64,000 nt of DNA, from contig NZ_JAPEPZ010000001.1 in NCBI RefSeq assembly GCF_026339875.1, forward strand, positions 1,550,001-1,614,000, given 5' to 3'. Source of the DNA: Streptomyces sp. NBC_01571. GTDB lineage: Bacteria > Actinomycetota > Actinomycetes > Streptomycetales > Streptomycetaceae. Below the pieces are notes generated by a model that worked only from the letters and a program-made list of their open reading frames with translations, had not been told where the DNA came from and searched no databases. Shown one piece after another: positions 39,542-47,689 of the stretch. Position numbers and translations under genes: made by a program. Positions within the stretch are counted from its first letter, which is position 1; every line of letters starts with the position of its first letter.

Positions 39542-39578
39542 CCGGTGTCCGGGGTTCGTGGTGGGCCGGTCGCGGCGG

Positions 39579-41285
39579 TCAGGGCTGGTCGTCGCGTTCG
39601 TCGAGCCGCCGGTGCCGTGGGCCGTCATCCGGGCGCCGCCGGTCGTCCCGGTCGCGTCGGCCGGGTTGCTCGGTCCCGGCCCCTTCGTGGGTTCCGTCGG
39701 AGGGCGTGCCCTGGGTGACGGTGTTTGAGTCGAACCGGAAGTCGCAGTCGAGGCCGATCCGGCTGACCGCGTCCTCCAGGTCCGCCGCCCACCGCTTGGC
39801 CTCGGCGCAGCGCTCCGCGTCAAGGGGCGAGGGCGGTCCGGCACGTCGGGTGGCGAGGTCGATGGCGTCGGCCCGGACGGTGATCTCGATCCAGTGGTCC
39901 CGTCCCCAGCCGGGCGGGGTGTACCGGGTGCTCCGGACGCCGGGCTCGCCGTCGGTCTCCTGAACATCCCCTCCCCCGGCCTGGTTCCACTCGGACAGTT
40001 CGGCGCCCAGGGCGCTGAGCAGCCGGGTGGTGTGCAGGCGCAGATAGTGCTGTTCGAGGGGTTCAAGTCGGCCCTCCACGGCCGCGCGGGCCCGGTCCCG
40101 GTCGGCTGCGCCGAGCGGGCGGCCCTCCTCGACAGCCGTGCGCAGCATGGCAACGACGTCCGGGTCGGGCCGGACGGGCTCCACGTCGGACGGGACGTCC
40201 GTGGTGAGGAAGTCCAGTTGGGCGGCTGCCTCGATCAGCGCGTCGGCGCGCAGCCGGACGCGACGGCCCGTCTCGTCGGCGAACAGGTGTGCCTCCTCCA
40301 GGTGTTCCGTGGCGCCGACGCCGTCCCCGGAGCGGGCGCTGACCAGCGCGTAGTGCAGCGCGGTGACAACCGGTTCGGTGTCCTCGGCGGTCGCGCCGGC
40401 GGGCAGTGCGGCCAGCAAGGCGGCGGAGACGGTGGCCACCTCGTCCTCGTCGGCTCCCCGGTCGGGTGTCATGGCGGCCGGGGCGGCCTCGGTGTATGGG
40501 ACCGACGGAGCGGGTCGGAGGACGGCCCGCCGCCGGTCGGCCAGGACGCGCTGCCACGCCGCGTCCCGGGGGTCGGCCGCGTCGGCGACCGCCGCCGCGC
40601 ACTCCCACGCGGCCAGCTCGGTCTCGGCCCTCTCGACGGCCCTTTCCAACTCGGCCACCACCTCCCGAGTGAAATCCAGCCGGCAGGCCACCGGCTGGAC
40701 CGGCGGCGGCAGCGGGGACGCGGGTGGCAGGGGCGAGCCGGGCGGGTTACCGCGGGCCGCGCGGGCGAGGCGCGCGGCGAGCAGGGTACGCCGGGCGTTG
40801 ACGCGGGTGGCGGCGAACGCGGCGCTCTCCCACTGCCGGGAGGCGTCCCGGGACGCCTCTTGCCGGCGCAGCAGGCAGCGCTGGTCCTCGGCCGCGCGGA
40901 CGGCGGCGTGCGCCAGAAGTCCGGTCGCCGCCATGGCTGCCCGACCGGCCAGCAGCGCCCCGCTCATCGCGCCGAGCGCGACGGCAGCCGGGTGCAGCAG
41001 TTCGTGCAGCACATGGGCCACGCCGTGCGCGAGATGGTCGACGGCGCCAGAGACGTCGGCGAGGGAGGCGTGCGGCACCTGCCCGGCGACATGGCCCACC
41101 GAGGTCCCCGACACCTGGTGAGTGGCGTCGACAGCGGAAGAGTGCGGGATCTGCTGGGTCACGTCGGTAACGGACGGGTTCGAGAACCGGCTGCCCAGGT
41201 CGGTGGTGGAGAGAGGCGGCGGGCTGTCGAACCCGTAAGTCGGCCAGACGTCCGTAAGGGTGGTGTATCCCTCGGCACTGCTCAC
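39579..41285 (-). CDS. Large Ala/Arg-rich protein with short N-terminal repeats, unknown family
   Basis: A 568-aa protein of unknown family. Near residues 28-75 it carries degenerate 12-residue repeats of the form V-x-x-V-x-x-Q-[IV]-P-H-x-S (VTDVTQQIPHSS, VGHVAGQVPHAS). A hydrophobic, His-containing helical region near 80-120 could associate with membranes, then come long charged helices (FTREVVAELERAVERAETEL) and a disordered Arg/Asp-rich tail. The GTG start overlaps the kinase stop by 4 bp (GTGA), so it is part of the kinase operon. A substrate or scaffold role is possible. Confidence 0.8.
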   Translation of the reverse strand: MSSAEGYTTLTDVWPTYGFDSPPPLSTTDLGSRFSNPSVTDVTQQIPHSSAVDATHQVSGTSVGHVAGQVPHASLADVSGAVDHLAHGVAHVLHELLHPAAVALGAMSGALLAGRAAMAATGLLAHAAVRAAEDQRCLLRRQEASRDASRQWESAAFAATRVNARRTLLAARLARAARGNPPGSPLPPASPLPPPVQPVACRLDFTREVVAELERAVERAETELAAWECAAAVADAADPRDAAWQRVLADRRRAVLRPAPSVPYTEAAPAAMTPDRGADEDEVATVSAALLAALPAGATAEDTEPVVTALHYALVSARSGDGVGATEHLEEAHLFADETGRRVRLRADALIEAAAQLDFLTTDVPSDVEPVRPDPDVVAMLRTAVEEGRPLGAADRDRARAAVEGRLEPLEQHYLRLHTTRLLSALGAELSEWNQAGGGDVQETDGEPGVRSTRYTPPGWGRDHWIEITVRADAIDLATRRAGPPSPLDAERCAEAKRWAADLEDAVSRIGLDCDFRFDSNTVTQGTPSDGTHEGAGTEQPGRRDRDDRRRPDDGPRHRRLDERDDQP

Positions 41286-43702
41286 GCGGTCCTCCTTCCG
41301 GATACGGCGGCGGGGGCCCGGGTGCCCCGGTCGGCGGCCCGCAGGGCGCGCTGGCGGCGCACCTCGCGGTCCCAGGCGTGGTGGCGGCGTACCGTCCACA
41401 CGGCGAGCGCCGCCACGGTGCCCACCGGCCAGAGCCACGGCGCCCACAGCAGGACATAGGGCAGCACGACCAGGAACAGCACCGCCATCAGCACCCCGGC
41501 GGCCAGCCGTGCCCAGCGACCGCTGAGGACGAACCGGGCCGGCCGCTCCGCGGTTCCGATGACGAGTCCGGCCAGCGAGTGGGAGGGATGGTAGCCGGGC
41601 GGTCCGATACGGACGGCGATCCAGAGTTCCAGGGCGTGGACGGCGAGCGCCCCGGGCATGGCCAGCAGCCAGCCGATCAGGACGGCGGACTGCGGCGCCC
41701 GTCCCGCCGCGTCAGAGAGGCCGATGAGGAACCCCCAGGGGGCACACACCAGTACGGCGCCGAGCACCGCCCAGCCGAGGTTGGGCAGCATGTCCAGGCG
41801 GCGCATCTCCCTGCCCAGCCCGTCGCTGTCGGCGGCCAGGGCGGCGGCGGCCTGCTGCTGACGGCGTTCCTCCAGCCGCGCGTAGCCGCGCCCGGCGTCG
41901 TCCTGGGCCAGGCGGAGGAGCAGCAGGGCGGCTGCCGGGCGCAGCGGTTCATCGACCTCGTCGAGCAGCCGTTCGAACCAGGGCACCGAGACGGCGAGCC
42001 GGCGCGCGGCGCGGTGGGCCTGCTGGGTCCAGCCGCCGGCTGTCTGCGGGAGCCTGGCCAGGAGCAGCAGCCGGGCGTCGACGGCGGTGTCCCGGTTGAG
42101 TGCCGAGCGGACCGCCCGGCGGCGCAACCGGGGTTGGCGCATGGCGAGTTCGTCGGTCTGCGCGTCCCAGGCGTCGCGCAGTCGGCGCCACTGGGTCTCG
42201 GTGGCGGCCAACTGTTCGCCGCCTGGCCGCACGGCGAGGGCGGTCAGCAGTCCCGGGTGTGCGAGCGCGACGACCAGGTCCGCGGCGTCGCGGTCTCCGG
42301 CGGCGGCCTGCCGTACCAGCTCGGGCAGTTGGTGCCCTTCCAGGCCGATCCCGTGCCAGGTGACCGGCAGGTGCGGGCCGAGGCGGTTGAGCAGCCGGGC
42401 GAGCCCGACGGGGCCGGGGGCCCGGTCCAGCAGGGCGCGCACATCGGCCGGGTCGTCGCCTTCGGCCGCCGAATCCGCATTCCTGGTGGTCGCAGCGAGC
42501 GTGAACTGCTCGGCCCAGTCGGCCAGTTCGGTCCGGCGGGCAGTGGAGGAGAGCAGGCGGGCGGCGCTCGGGTGACAGCGATCGAGCGCCTCGGCCAGTT
42601 CCTCGCGATCGCTGTACTCCTGGCCCATGAAGGCGAAGGGTCGTATGCGCGGGGCCGGTCGGGCGGCCGGTGCGTGCGCGGCCGTGGAGCCCCGGGTGAC
42701 CGGCACGGGGTCCTCCCGCTCGGGGGCGAGCCACTGGCCGACCTGGTCCGCGCCCCAGCGGTGGCGCAGGGACCGGGTGAGCAGGCCCTCGCACAAGGCG
42801 CGCAGCCGGGGGTCGCGGATTCCGCCGAGGTCGACGTCCTCGGTGCTGACGCGGCGCAGTACCAGGCCGCGTTCTCGCAGCCGTATCGGGTGGGCGCCCA
42901 GGGCGAGTTCGGCGATCACCATGCCGAGGGACCACCAGTCGACGCCGGGGGCGACGGTCTGGACGGCTGCTGCGGCCTCCGGCGCCACATAGAGCGGTTT
43001 GCCGACCCAGTGGCGTGGCCGGCCCTGGTCCGACGGCGCGGCGGCGCCGATGTCGACCAGGACGACCCGGGGCTCTCCGCCGGGGCCCTCCCGGACGACG
43101 ATGTTGTCCGGCGCAACATCGCGGTGTACCAGGCCCTGCCCGTGCAGGGCGGTCAGCGCGCGGTGGAGCTGGGCGACGACCTCACCCACGCGCTCGGCCG
43201 GCAGCGGGGCGCCAGTCCGTTCCTGGTGGCGTTCGCGGTATCCGGCGAGCGTGGACTCGCCCTCCGACGGACAGACCTCCCACACCATGCCGGGCGCCCG
43301 GCCGTGGTCGAGGACCTGGGTGAGGTGTGGGTCGAGCGGATCGCTCAGCACGCGGTGGACTCGCGGATCCGGGGCGAAGAAGTGGTGGTAGCCCTTCCAT
43401 ACCAGCGGGACGCCGGACGCCCGGAGCCGTGGTTCACGCTCCATCACCCGCAAGACCACGGCCTGGGCAGGACGCGGCTCGCCGGTGCGGCCGGCGCCGA
43501 GTTCGGCCAGTCGCTCGAAGCGCGCGCGCAGCCCCGCGGGCAGGTCGTGCAGGGCCTCTCTCGCCTCACGGCCGCGCGCCGGGTCGGGTTCGACGTCCGG
43601 GAACCGGTCGGTCGGCGGCACGGCGTTCTCGCCGGGACCGCCCGGCCCCGGCATGTTTCCGTCCCCGCCCGGTACGCCGTCACGTGGTGTTTCGGTCGTC
43701 AT
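41282..43702 (-). CDS. Kinase-like protein with C-terminal membrane helices
   Basis: An 806-aa protein. The N-terminal half is a protein-kinase-like domain with catalytic loop GLVHRDVAPDNIVV (Asp near residue 195), DIG instead of DFG in VLVDIGAAAP, and GKPLYVAPEA in the activation segment. The glycine-rich loop is not obvious and the N-lobe is atypical. An Arg/Ala-rich middle region follows, then at least four hydrophobic helices (VLIGWLLAMPGALAVHALEL, LAAGVLMAVLFLVVLPYVLL). It is probably a membrane-associated sensor that phosphorylates a partner read by the FHA protein (inference). GGGGG lies upstream of the ATG at 43702. Confidence 0.85.
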   Translation of the reverse strand: MTTETPRDGVPGGDGNMPGPGGPGENAVPPTDRFPDVEPDPARGREAREALHDLPAGLRARFERLAELGAGRTGEPRPAQAVVLRVMEREPRLRASGVPLVWKGYHHFFAPDPRVHRVLSDPLDPHLTQVLDHGRAPGMVWEVCPSEGESTLAGYRERHQERTGAPLPAERVGEVVAQLHRALTALHGQGLVHRDVAPDNIVVREGPGGEPRVVLVDIGAAAPSDQGRPRHWVGKPLYVAPEAAAAVQTVAPGVDWWSLGMVIAELALGAHPIRLRERGLVLRRVSTEDVDLGGIRDPRLRALCEGLLTRSLRHRWGADQVGQWLAPEREDPVPVTRGSTAAHAPAARPAPRIRPFAFMGQEYSDREELAEALDRCHPSAARLLSSTARRTELADWAEQFTLAATTRNADSAAEGDDPADVRALLDRAPGPVGLARLLNRLGPHLPVTWHGIGLEGHQLPELVRQAAAGDRDAADLVVALAHPGLLTALAVRPGGEQLAATETQWRRLRDAWDAQTDELAMRQPRLRRRAVRSALNRDTAVDARLLLLARLPQTAGGWTQQAHRAARRLAVSVPWFERLLDEVDEPLRPAAALLLLRLAQDDAGRGYARLEERRQQQAAAALAADSDGLGREMRRLDMLPNLGWAVLGAVLVCAPWGFLIGLSDAAGRAPQSAVLIGWLLAMPGALAVHALELWIAVRIGPPGYHPSHSLAGLVIGTAERPARFVLSGRWARLAAGVLMAVLFLVVLPYVLLWAPWLWPVGTVAALAVWTVRRHHAWDREVRRQRALRAADRGTRAPAAVSGRRTA

Positions 43703-43950
43703 GCAATTCCCCCCGCCGAACGAATACCACGCGGGAGAACCCATCCGGTCACCACTGTAGAACCTTTATCAATTCTCAATCTTTCAGTGGATAGATAAAT
43801 GCAAGGCGGGTGATCAAAAACGAATGAATCTCGTCGATAATCGAAAGAGAAGCGGCAATTTGTTCGCCCGCGCGGTCCTCGGCCGTCTCCGGCATGCCGA
43901 TCGCGTGAAAACACTCCACGTCCCGCCGGACACGGCCCTATCGTGCAGGT
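43703..43950. promoter_or_regulatory. AT-rich divergent promoter region between kinase and macro-domain operons
   Basis: This 248-bp gap is far more AT-rich than its surroundings and separates divergent transcription units. A 6-bp inverted repeat CCACTG (43752-43757) / CAGTGG (43785-43790) frames the most AT-rich part (ACCTTTATCAATTCTCAATC). It holds the start of the minus-strand kinase operon and probably the promoter of the plus-strand macro gene. No open reading frame with coding character is seen in it. Confidence 0.6.
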
Positions 43951-45132
43951 ATGGGACTGGCACACCGCCCCGCGGCGCCCTTCGGACTTCCCCCGCACCA
44001 CCAACTGGTGGCCGAACTGCGCGCGTTGCGCAAAGCCGGCCTGCCCCGGGTACGGCAGGTGCCACACCCCGGACTGGACGCGGCGGCGACCGCCGCCGGT
44101 CTGCCCATCGGCCCTGGCGAACCCGCCGCCGGGATCGAGCGCCTGCTTCGGGCGGCCGTCCGCAGGCTCGACGGTCCGACTCGGGCCCCCGCGGATCCTG
44201 CTGACACCCAGCCGGTCGGCGAACTCGCCCGCGCGGCGGCCCACTCGTTCGGCCTCCTGGGTCCCGGCTCCGAGGTGGCGGGCGAGCGCCGCAAGGCGGC
44301 GGCGGCCGTCTTTGGGGTCACCACGGAGAGCTTCCGGCACCGCCAGGAGCGCCAGGTCATGGACCGGCTGGCCGACGCCCTCCTCGACCTGGCCGGCGCG
44401 GACACGGCGGCGTCCCCCGACGGCCGCACCGGCCGGGACGGCCCGCCCCGGGCCCGGCCGGCCAGGATGACCGGCCCGCCGGTGCACTACGGCGCGGCCC
44501 CCTCCGCCGGCCCGTCCGCGCACCCGCCCATCCAGGTGCACCTCAGCCCCATCGAACTCCTGCGGGGCATAGACGTCCTGATCTCCTCCGAGAACACGTA
44601 TCTGGCGATGTCGAAGATCTTCAGCAACACCGTCTCCGGCGCGCTGCGCCGCGCGGCGGCTGTGCGGGACGAGACCAGCGCGGTGGTGGACGACCCGCTC
44701 GCCCGCGAACTGGGCGAATGGCTGGCGCGGCACGGGCGCGGGGGCCTCCAGGTGCCTCCCGGCACGGTGGTTTCCACCGGACCCGGGGCGCTGGCGCGGC
44801 GCGGGGTCCGCCGGGTGCTGCACGCGGCGGTCGTCGTCCCCCGCAGGGACGGCGACGGCTATGAGACCAACGAACGGACGGTGGCCGACGCCGTGGCCGC
44901 GGCCTTCCGCGTGGCCGCAGCCGAACGGGACGCGCACGAACCTCCATTGACGTCCCTGTGCTTCCCGGTACTGGGCGCCGGACGCGGCGGGCTGGCTCCC
45001 GAACGGGCCGCCCGCTGGCTGCGCTGGGCGGTCGAGGAGGAGTTGGGCTCCGATCCGCGCTGGACGGTCCACCTGGTCACCCGCACCCCCGTGCTGGTCC
45101 CCCTGCTGCGGGGCGAGGAGCAGCGGGACTGA
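43951..45132 (+). CDS. Macro-domain protein with N-terminal helical domain
   Basis: A 393-aa protein. Residues 1-150 form a helical, effector-associated-like region (FGVTTESFRHRQERQVMDRL, ADALLDLAG). The C-terminal macro domain begins near 190 with VHLSPIELLRGIDVLISSEN, the ADP-ribose-binding loop position, and ends with PVLGAGRGGLAPERAARWL, a macro-domain hallmark. Macro domains bind or hydrolyse ADP-ribose and its conjugates. With a RES enzyme in the same locus, handling of ADP-ribose products is plausible (inference). It converges with the radical SAM gene, 7 bp apart. Confidence 0.88.
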   Translation: MGLAHRPAAPFGLPPHHQLVAELRALRKAGLPRVRQVPHPGLDAAATAAGLPIGPGEPAAGIERLLRAAVRRLDGPTRAPADPADTQPVGELARAAAHSFGLLGPGSEVAGERRKAAAAVFGVTTESFRHRQERQVMDRLADALLDLAGADTAASPDGRTGRDGPPRARPARMTGPPVHYGAAPSAGPSAHPPIQVHLSPIELLRGIDVLISSENTYLAMSKIFSNTVSGALRRAAAVRDETSAVVDDPLARELGEWLARHGRGGLQVPPGTVVSTGPGALARRGVRRVLHAAVVVPRRDGDGYETNERTVADAVAAAFRVAAAERDAHEPPLTSLCFPVLGAGRGGLAPERAARWLRWAVEEELGSDPRWTVHLVTRTPVLVPLLRGEEQRD

Positions 45133-45139
45133 CGAGTCA

Positions 45140-45838
45140 TCAGGGACGCCAACTCGGTGACGAAATCGGCAGACCATGCTGCGCCCCCTCCCTCTTCCAG
45201 CGGGCCAGTTCGCCGGGGCGTGGGATGCCGTACCAGCGTGTCGGCCAAGTGCCGTCGGGTGCCCGGCGGCCCACCACGACCTGGAGCCCCTCGTGTCGTT
45301 CCCGCTCGCGGGTGAGGTGGGGGCCGTACCGCAGCCGCCCCAACTCCGTCCGTGGGTGAATGCGTTGGTTGGCCGAGCCTCGCCAGACCAGGTACGTCGG
45401 CTCGGCGATCCGGAACCGGCCGGTGACCACGGCGTCGGCCGGAGCGAGCGCAGCCCGCCGCTCATCGGTGAGTTCGTCCTCCTCGTACCCGGTGTAGACG
45501 AGCAGATCGGGCGCGCCGCCGTCGGGCGCGGGGCGTACCCAGGGCTCCCGGCGCAGCACGTCGGCACCCCGTAGCAGCGCGCCGAGCGGTGCGGGCTGCT
45601 CGCATGGTTCACCCCCGCTCACGGTGAGCCCCTCCGCCCCGTGCCACAGGGCCCGTTCCCACAGCTCGAGCAGCTCGGCCACCGGGACGCGGGTACCGCC
45701 AGCCGGGTCCCAGGTGTGCCGTGACATGCACCCTGGGCAAGCCAGCGGGCACCCCTGCGTCCAGACGCCGAGGCGTACGCCGGGCCCCAGGGCCAGCAGC
45801 GGCAGATGGACGCCGCTGACATCCAGCCGTTCCGCCAT
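45140..45838 (-). CDS. Radical SAM protein (NrdG-like activase type)
   Basis: A 232-aa short radical SAM protein. The [4Fe-4S] motif is C30-x3-C34-x2-C37 (GVWTQGCPLACPGCMS). The SAM-binding GGE-like segment is GLTVSGGEPCEQPAP, and GYEEDEL and Tyr/Arg-rich strands follow. The length fits anaerobic ribonucleotide reductase activase (NrdG)-like enzymes, but no partner reductase is present, so it may modify a protein or peptide encoded nearby. The start at 45838 has GGGAGG upstream. It is divergent from an unknown small gene at 46137. Confidence 0.9.
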   Translation of the reverse strand: MAERLDVSGVHLPLLALGPGVRLGVWTQGCPLACPGCMSRHTWDPAGGTRVPVAELLELWERALWHGAEGLTVSGGEPCEQPAPLGALLRGADVLRREPWVRPAPDGGAPDLLVYTGYEEDELTDERRAALAPADAVVTGRFRIAEPTYLVWRGSANQRIHPRTELGRLRYGPHLTRERERHEGLQVVVGRRAPDGTWPTRWYGIPRPGELARWKREGAQHGLPISSPSWRP

Positions 45839-46136
45839 GTCCACGTGTTCCCTCCCATGTACGCGGGGGGAAAAGTATTCGCCCAAGGCCGCGCCGGGGC
45901 AATGCCGATACGGTTCCGTACCGTACCGGAAGCGCACCGAATCCGGACTCCGGGGGGGACCGTTTTCCGCCCCCATACGGGTACGGCTTTTTCGCTTCTC
46001 GCGCATGTACTTCATCACATTTTCCGCTACGCTCATTCGCCCTGGCTTCCTGAATTCACGTCACCGACCTGTCGACGTACGGAAAGCCGATCTTTCTGCG
46101 CCCTGGGGAGGGCACATCCACACAGGGGGACCACCA
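45839..46136. promoter_or_regulatory. Divergent intergenic region, moderately AT-rich
   Basis: This 298-bp gap lies between the radical SAM gene and the 210-aa gene. An AT-rich core (about 46010-46040, TTCATCACATTTTCCGCTAC) is a reasonable place for promoters in both directions. A minus-strand extension of the radical SAM frame runs through it but has no family similarity. No coding gene is supported. Confidence 0.5.
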
Positions 46137-46769
46137 ATGAGCACCAGCCGCGGCTCCACACGCACCCTGCGCGCCTACGGACTCGACCTGCGCAGCGCGC
46201 TGGGCAGTCGTCGGCGCGGACGGATCGACGCGAGCCGGCTGCGGGTGACGGTCACCGAACTGTCCCCCGACTCGGCGGAGCTGATCACGCCGTACGTCCA
46301 AGAGGTCCGACTCATCGCCGAACTCGCCGCCAACGACCTGCGCGGACGCCTGCTACGCGACCGGCGTGCCCTGGTGGCGGGCATCCACTCCGGCGCCGTC
46401 GCAGTGGTCACCCAGTACGAGGTGCGCCGTAGCCCGTCCCCCGCGCTGCTGGACCGGTGGGGCCGCTCGGTCGCCGAATGGCGCACGGCCGCCGCCCACT
46501 GCCGTACCCGCGCCGAGACCGTCACCGGCTGCGCCAACCTGCGCCTGGCTCACTACTGGGACGCCGTGTGGCAGCGGCAGTCCGGTCGCGACCGCAGCGC
46601 CCGGATGCGCCCCCCGGCCTGGCTGCCGGGCGCGGTCACCCTCGACGCCGGCTGGCAGGACCCCGACGCCTGGCTCGCGGCGGCCCCCGGCGCCGACTCC
46701 GCGCTGACCGCTGCGCTGCGCGTCCTCGACACAGGACACACCTCGGGCCCCGGCCGCGCCGCGGCCTGA
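46137..46769 (+). CDS. Small basic protein of the accessory locus, unknown family
   Basis: A 210-aa protein, unrecognised. It opens STSRGSTRTLRAYGLDLRSA with many Arg residues, then helices LIAELAANDLRGRLLRDRRA and a Trp-rich middle (LLDRWGRSVAEWRTAAAH, AHYWDAVWQRQS). No signal peptide or membrane helix is seen. It is divergent from the radical SAM gene and leads an operon with the lipoprotein and membrane protein. It could be the radical SAM substrate, but nothing in the sequence proves that. Confidence 0.7.
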   Translation: MSTSRGSTRTLRAYGLDLRSALGSRRRGRIDASRLRVTVTELSPDSAELITPYVQEVRLIAELAANDLRGRLLRDRRALVAGIHSGAVAVVTQYEVRRSPSPALLDRWGRSVAEWRTAAAHCRTRAETVTGCANLRLAHYWDAVWQRQSGRDRSARMRPPAWLPGAVTLDAGWQDPDAWLAAAPGADSALTAALRVLDTGHTSGPGRAAA

Positions 46770-46879
46770 CGCCCCCGGCCACCCCCACTCATACCGGGCG
46801 GCGCTCCACGGGCGCCACACCACGCCCCGCCCCGGCGTCCGGCCCGACCCACCTCACCCCCGCCGTGAAAGCGAGTCAC

Positions 46880-47689
46880 ATGAAGCCATTCCATCCTGCG
46901 CGCGTGTCCCGGGCCACCCGGCCTTCCGGCGGGTACCGCGCTCCGGTCCGTTCCCGGGTCGCCCTGCTGGCCGCGCTGGCCCTGGGCCTCACCGGCTGCT
47001 CGGGCATGCCGTGGTCCGGCGGCGACAAGAGCGCGCGATCGGTGCCCTGCGGGGTGGTCGTCGACGGCTCCGGCTCCGGCACCAGCGACACCACCGGCGT
47101 CGACGTCAAGAAGAAGCTCCAGCAGACGCTCGTCCCGTTTCTGGAGGACCGCCACTGCTCGTCGCTCGCCTACGCGCCCGTGACGGTATCGTCCTGGACC
47201 TCGTCCTGCCGCCACTCGCCCGTCGACCTGAACCCCAAACCGGCCTCGGACACCTCGGACCCCGATGTGCTGCGCCAGCGGGCCCGGATCACGGCGATCA
47301 ATGCGGCCGCCGAGATGCTCGACTGCGCCCGGGGCCAGAACGGTTCGGACGTCCTCGGTGCCCTCGCCCGCATCGCCCAGACCCTGCGCGAGAGCCAGGG
47401 CACCGCGGCGGACGGCGCCGCCGTCCTCGCGGTCAGCGACTTCGAACAGGCCGATCCGGAGTTCCGTATCTCCAAGGAGTCCGTGACAACCGCCACCGAG
47501 CGCACCAAGGCCGTGAAGAAGCTGCTGAACGGCCGCAAGCTCCCCGCCCTGCGCGGCATGGACCTCTACACGGTCGGCTACGGCAAGAGCCCGACCCGCA
47601 AGCCCTCCACCTATGAGGGCTTCGACCAGTTCTGGACCGACATCCTCACGACCCGGGCGAAGGCGCATGTCCACCACGACTACGAGTAG
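46880..47689 (+). CDS. Lipoprotein with vWA-like N-terminal strand
   Basis: A 269-aa lipoprotein: a signal peptide (SRVALLAALALGLTGC) with lipobox LTGC and lipidated Cys40. The mature part starts with PCGVVVDGSGSGTSDTTGVD, reminiscent of the DxSxS metal site of vWA domains (here D-G-S-G-S), followed by VKKKLQQTLVPFLEDRHCSS, INAAAEMLDCARGQNGSDVL and a C-terminal YTVGYGKSP segment. It would be anchored outside the membrane. The 3' end overlaps the downstream membrane protein by 23 bp. Confidence 0.82.
   Translation: MKPFHPARVSRATRPSGGYRAPVRSRVALLAALALGLTGCSGMPWSGGDKSARSVPCGVVVDGSGSGTSDTTGVDVKKKLQQTLVPFLEDRHCSSLAYAPVTVSSWTSSCRHSPVDLNPKPASDTSDPDVLRQRARITAINAAAEMLDCARGQNGSDVLGALARIAQTLRESQGTAADGAAVLAVSDFEQADPEFRISKESVTTATERTKAVKKLLNGRKLPALRGMDLYTVGYGKSPTRKPSTYEGFDQFWTDILTTRAKAHVHHDYE

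Noticed and set aside
43703..45612. Long minus-strand frame opposite the macro-domain gene
   Set aside because: The macro-domain motifs are on the plus strand; the minus frame has no coherent composition.
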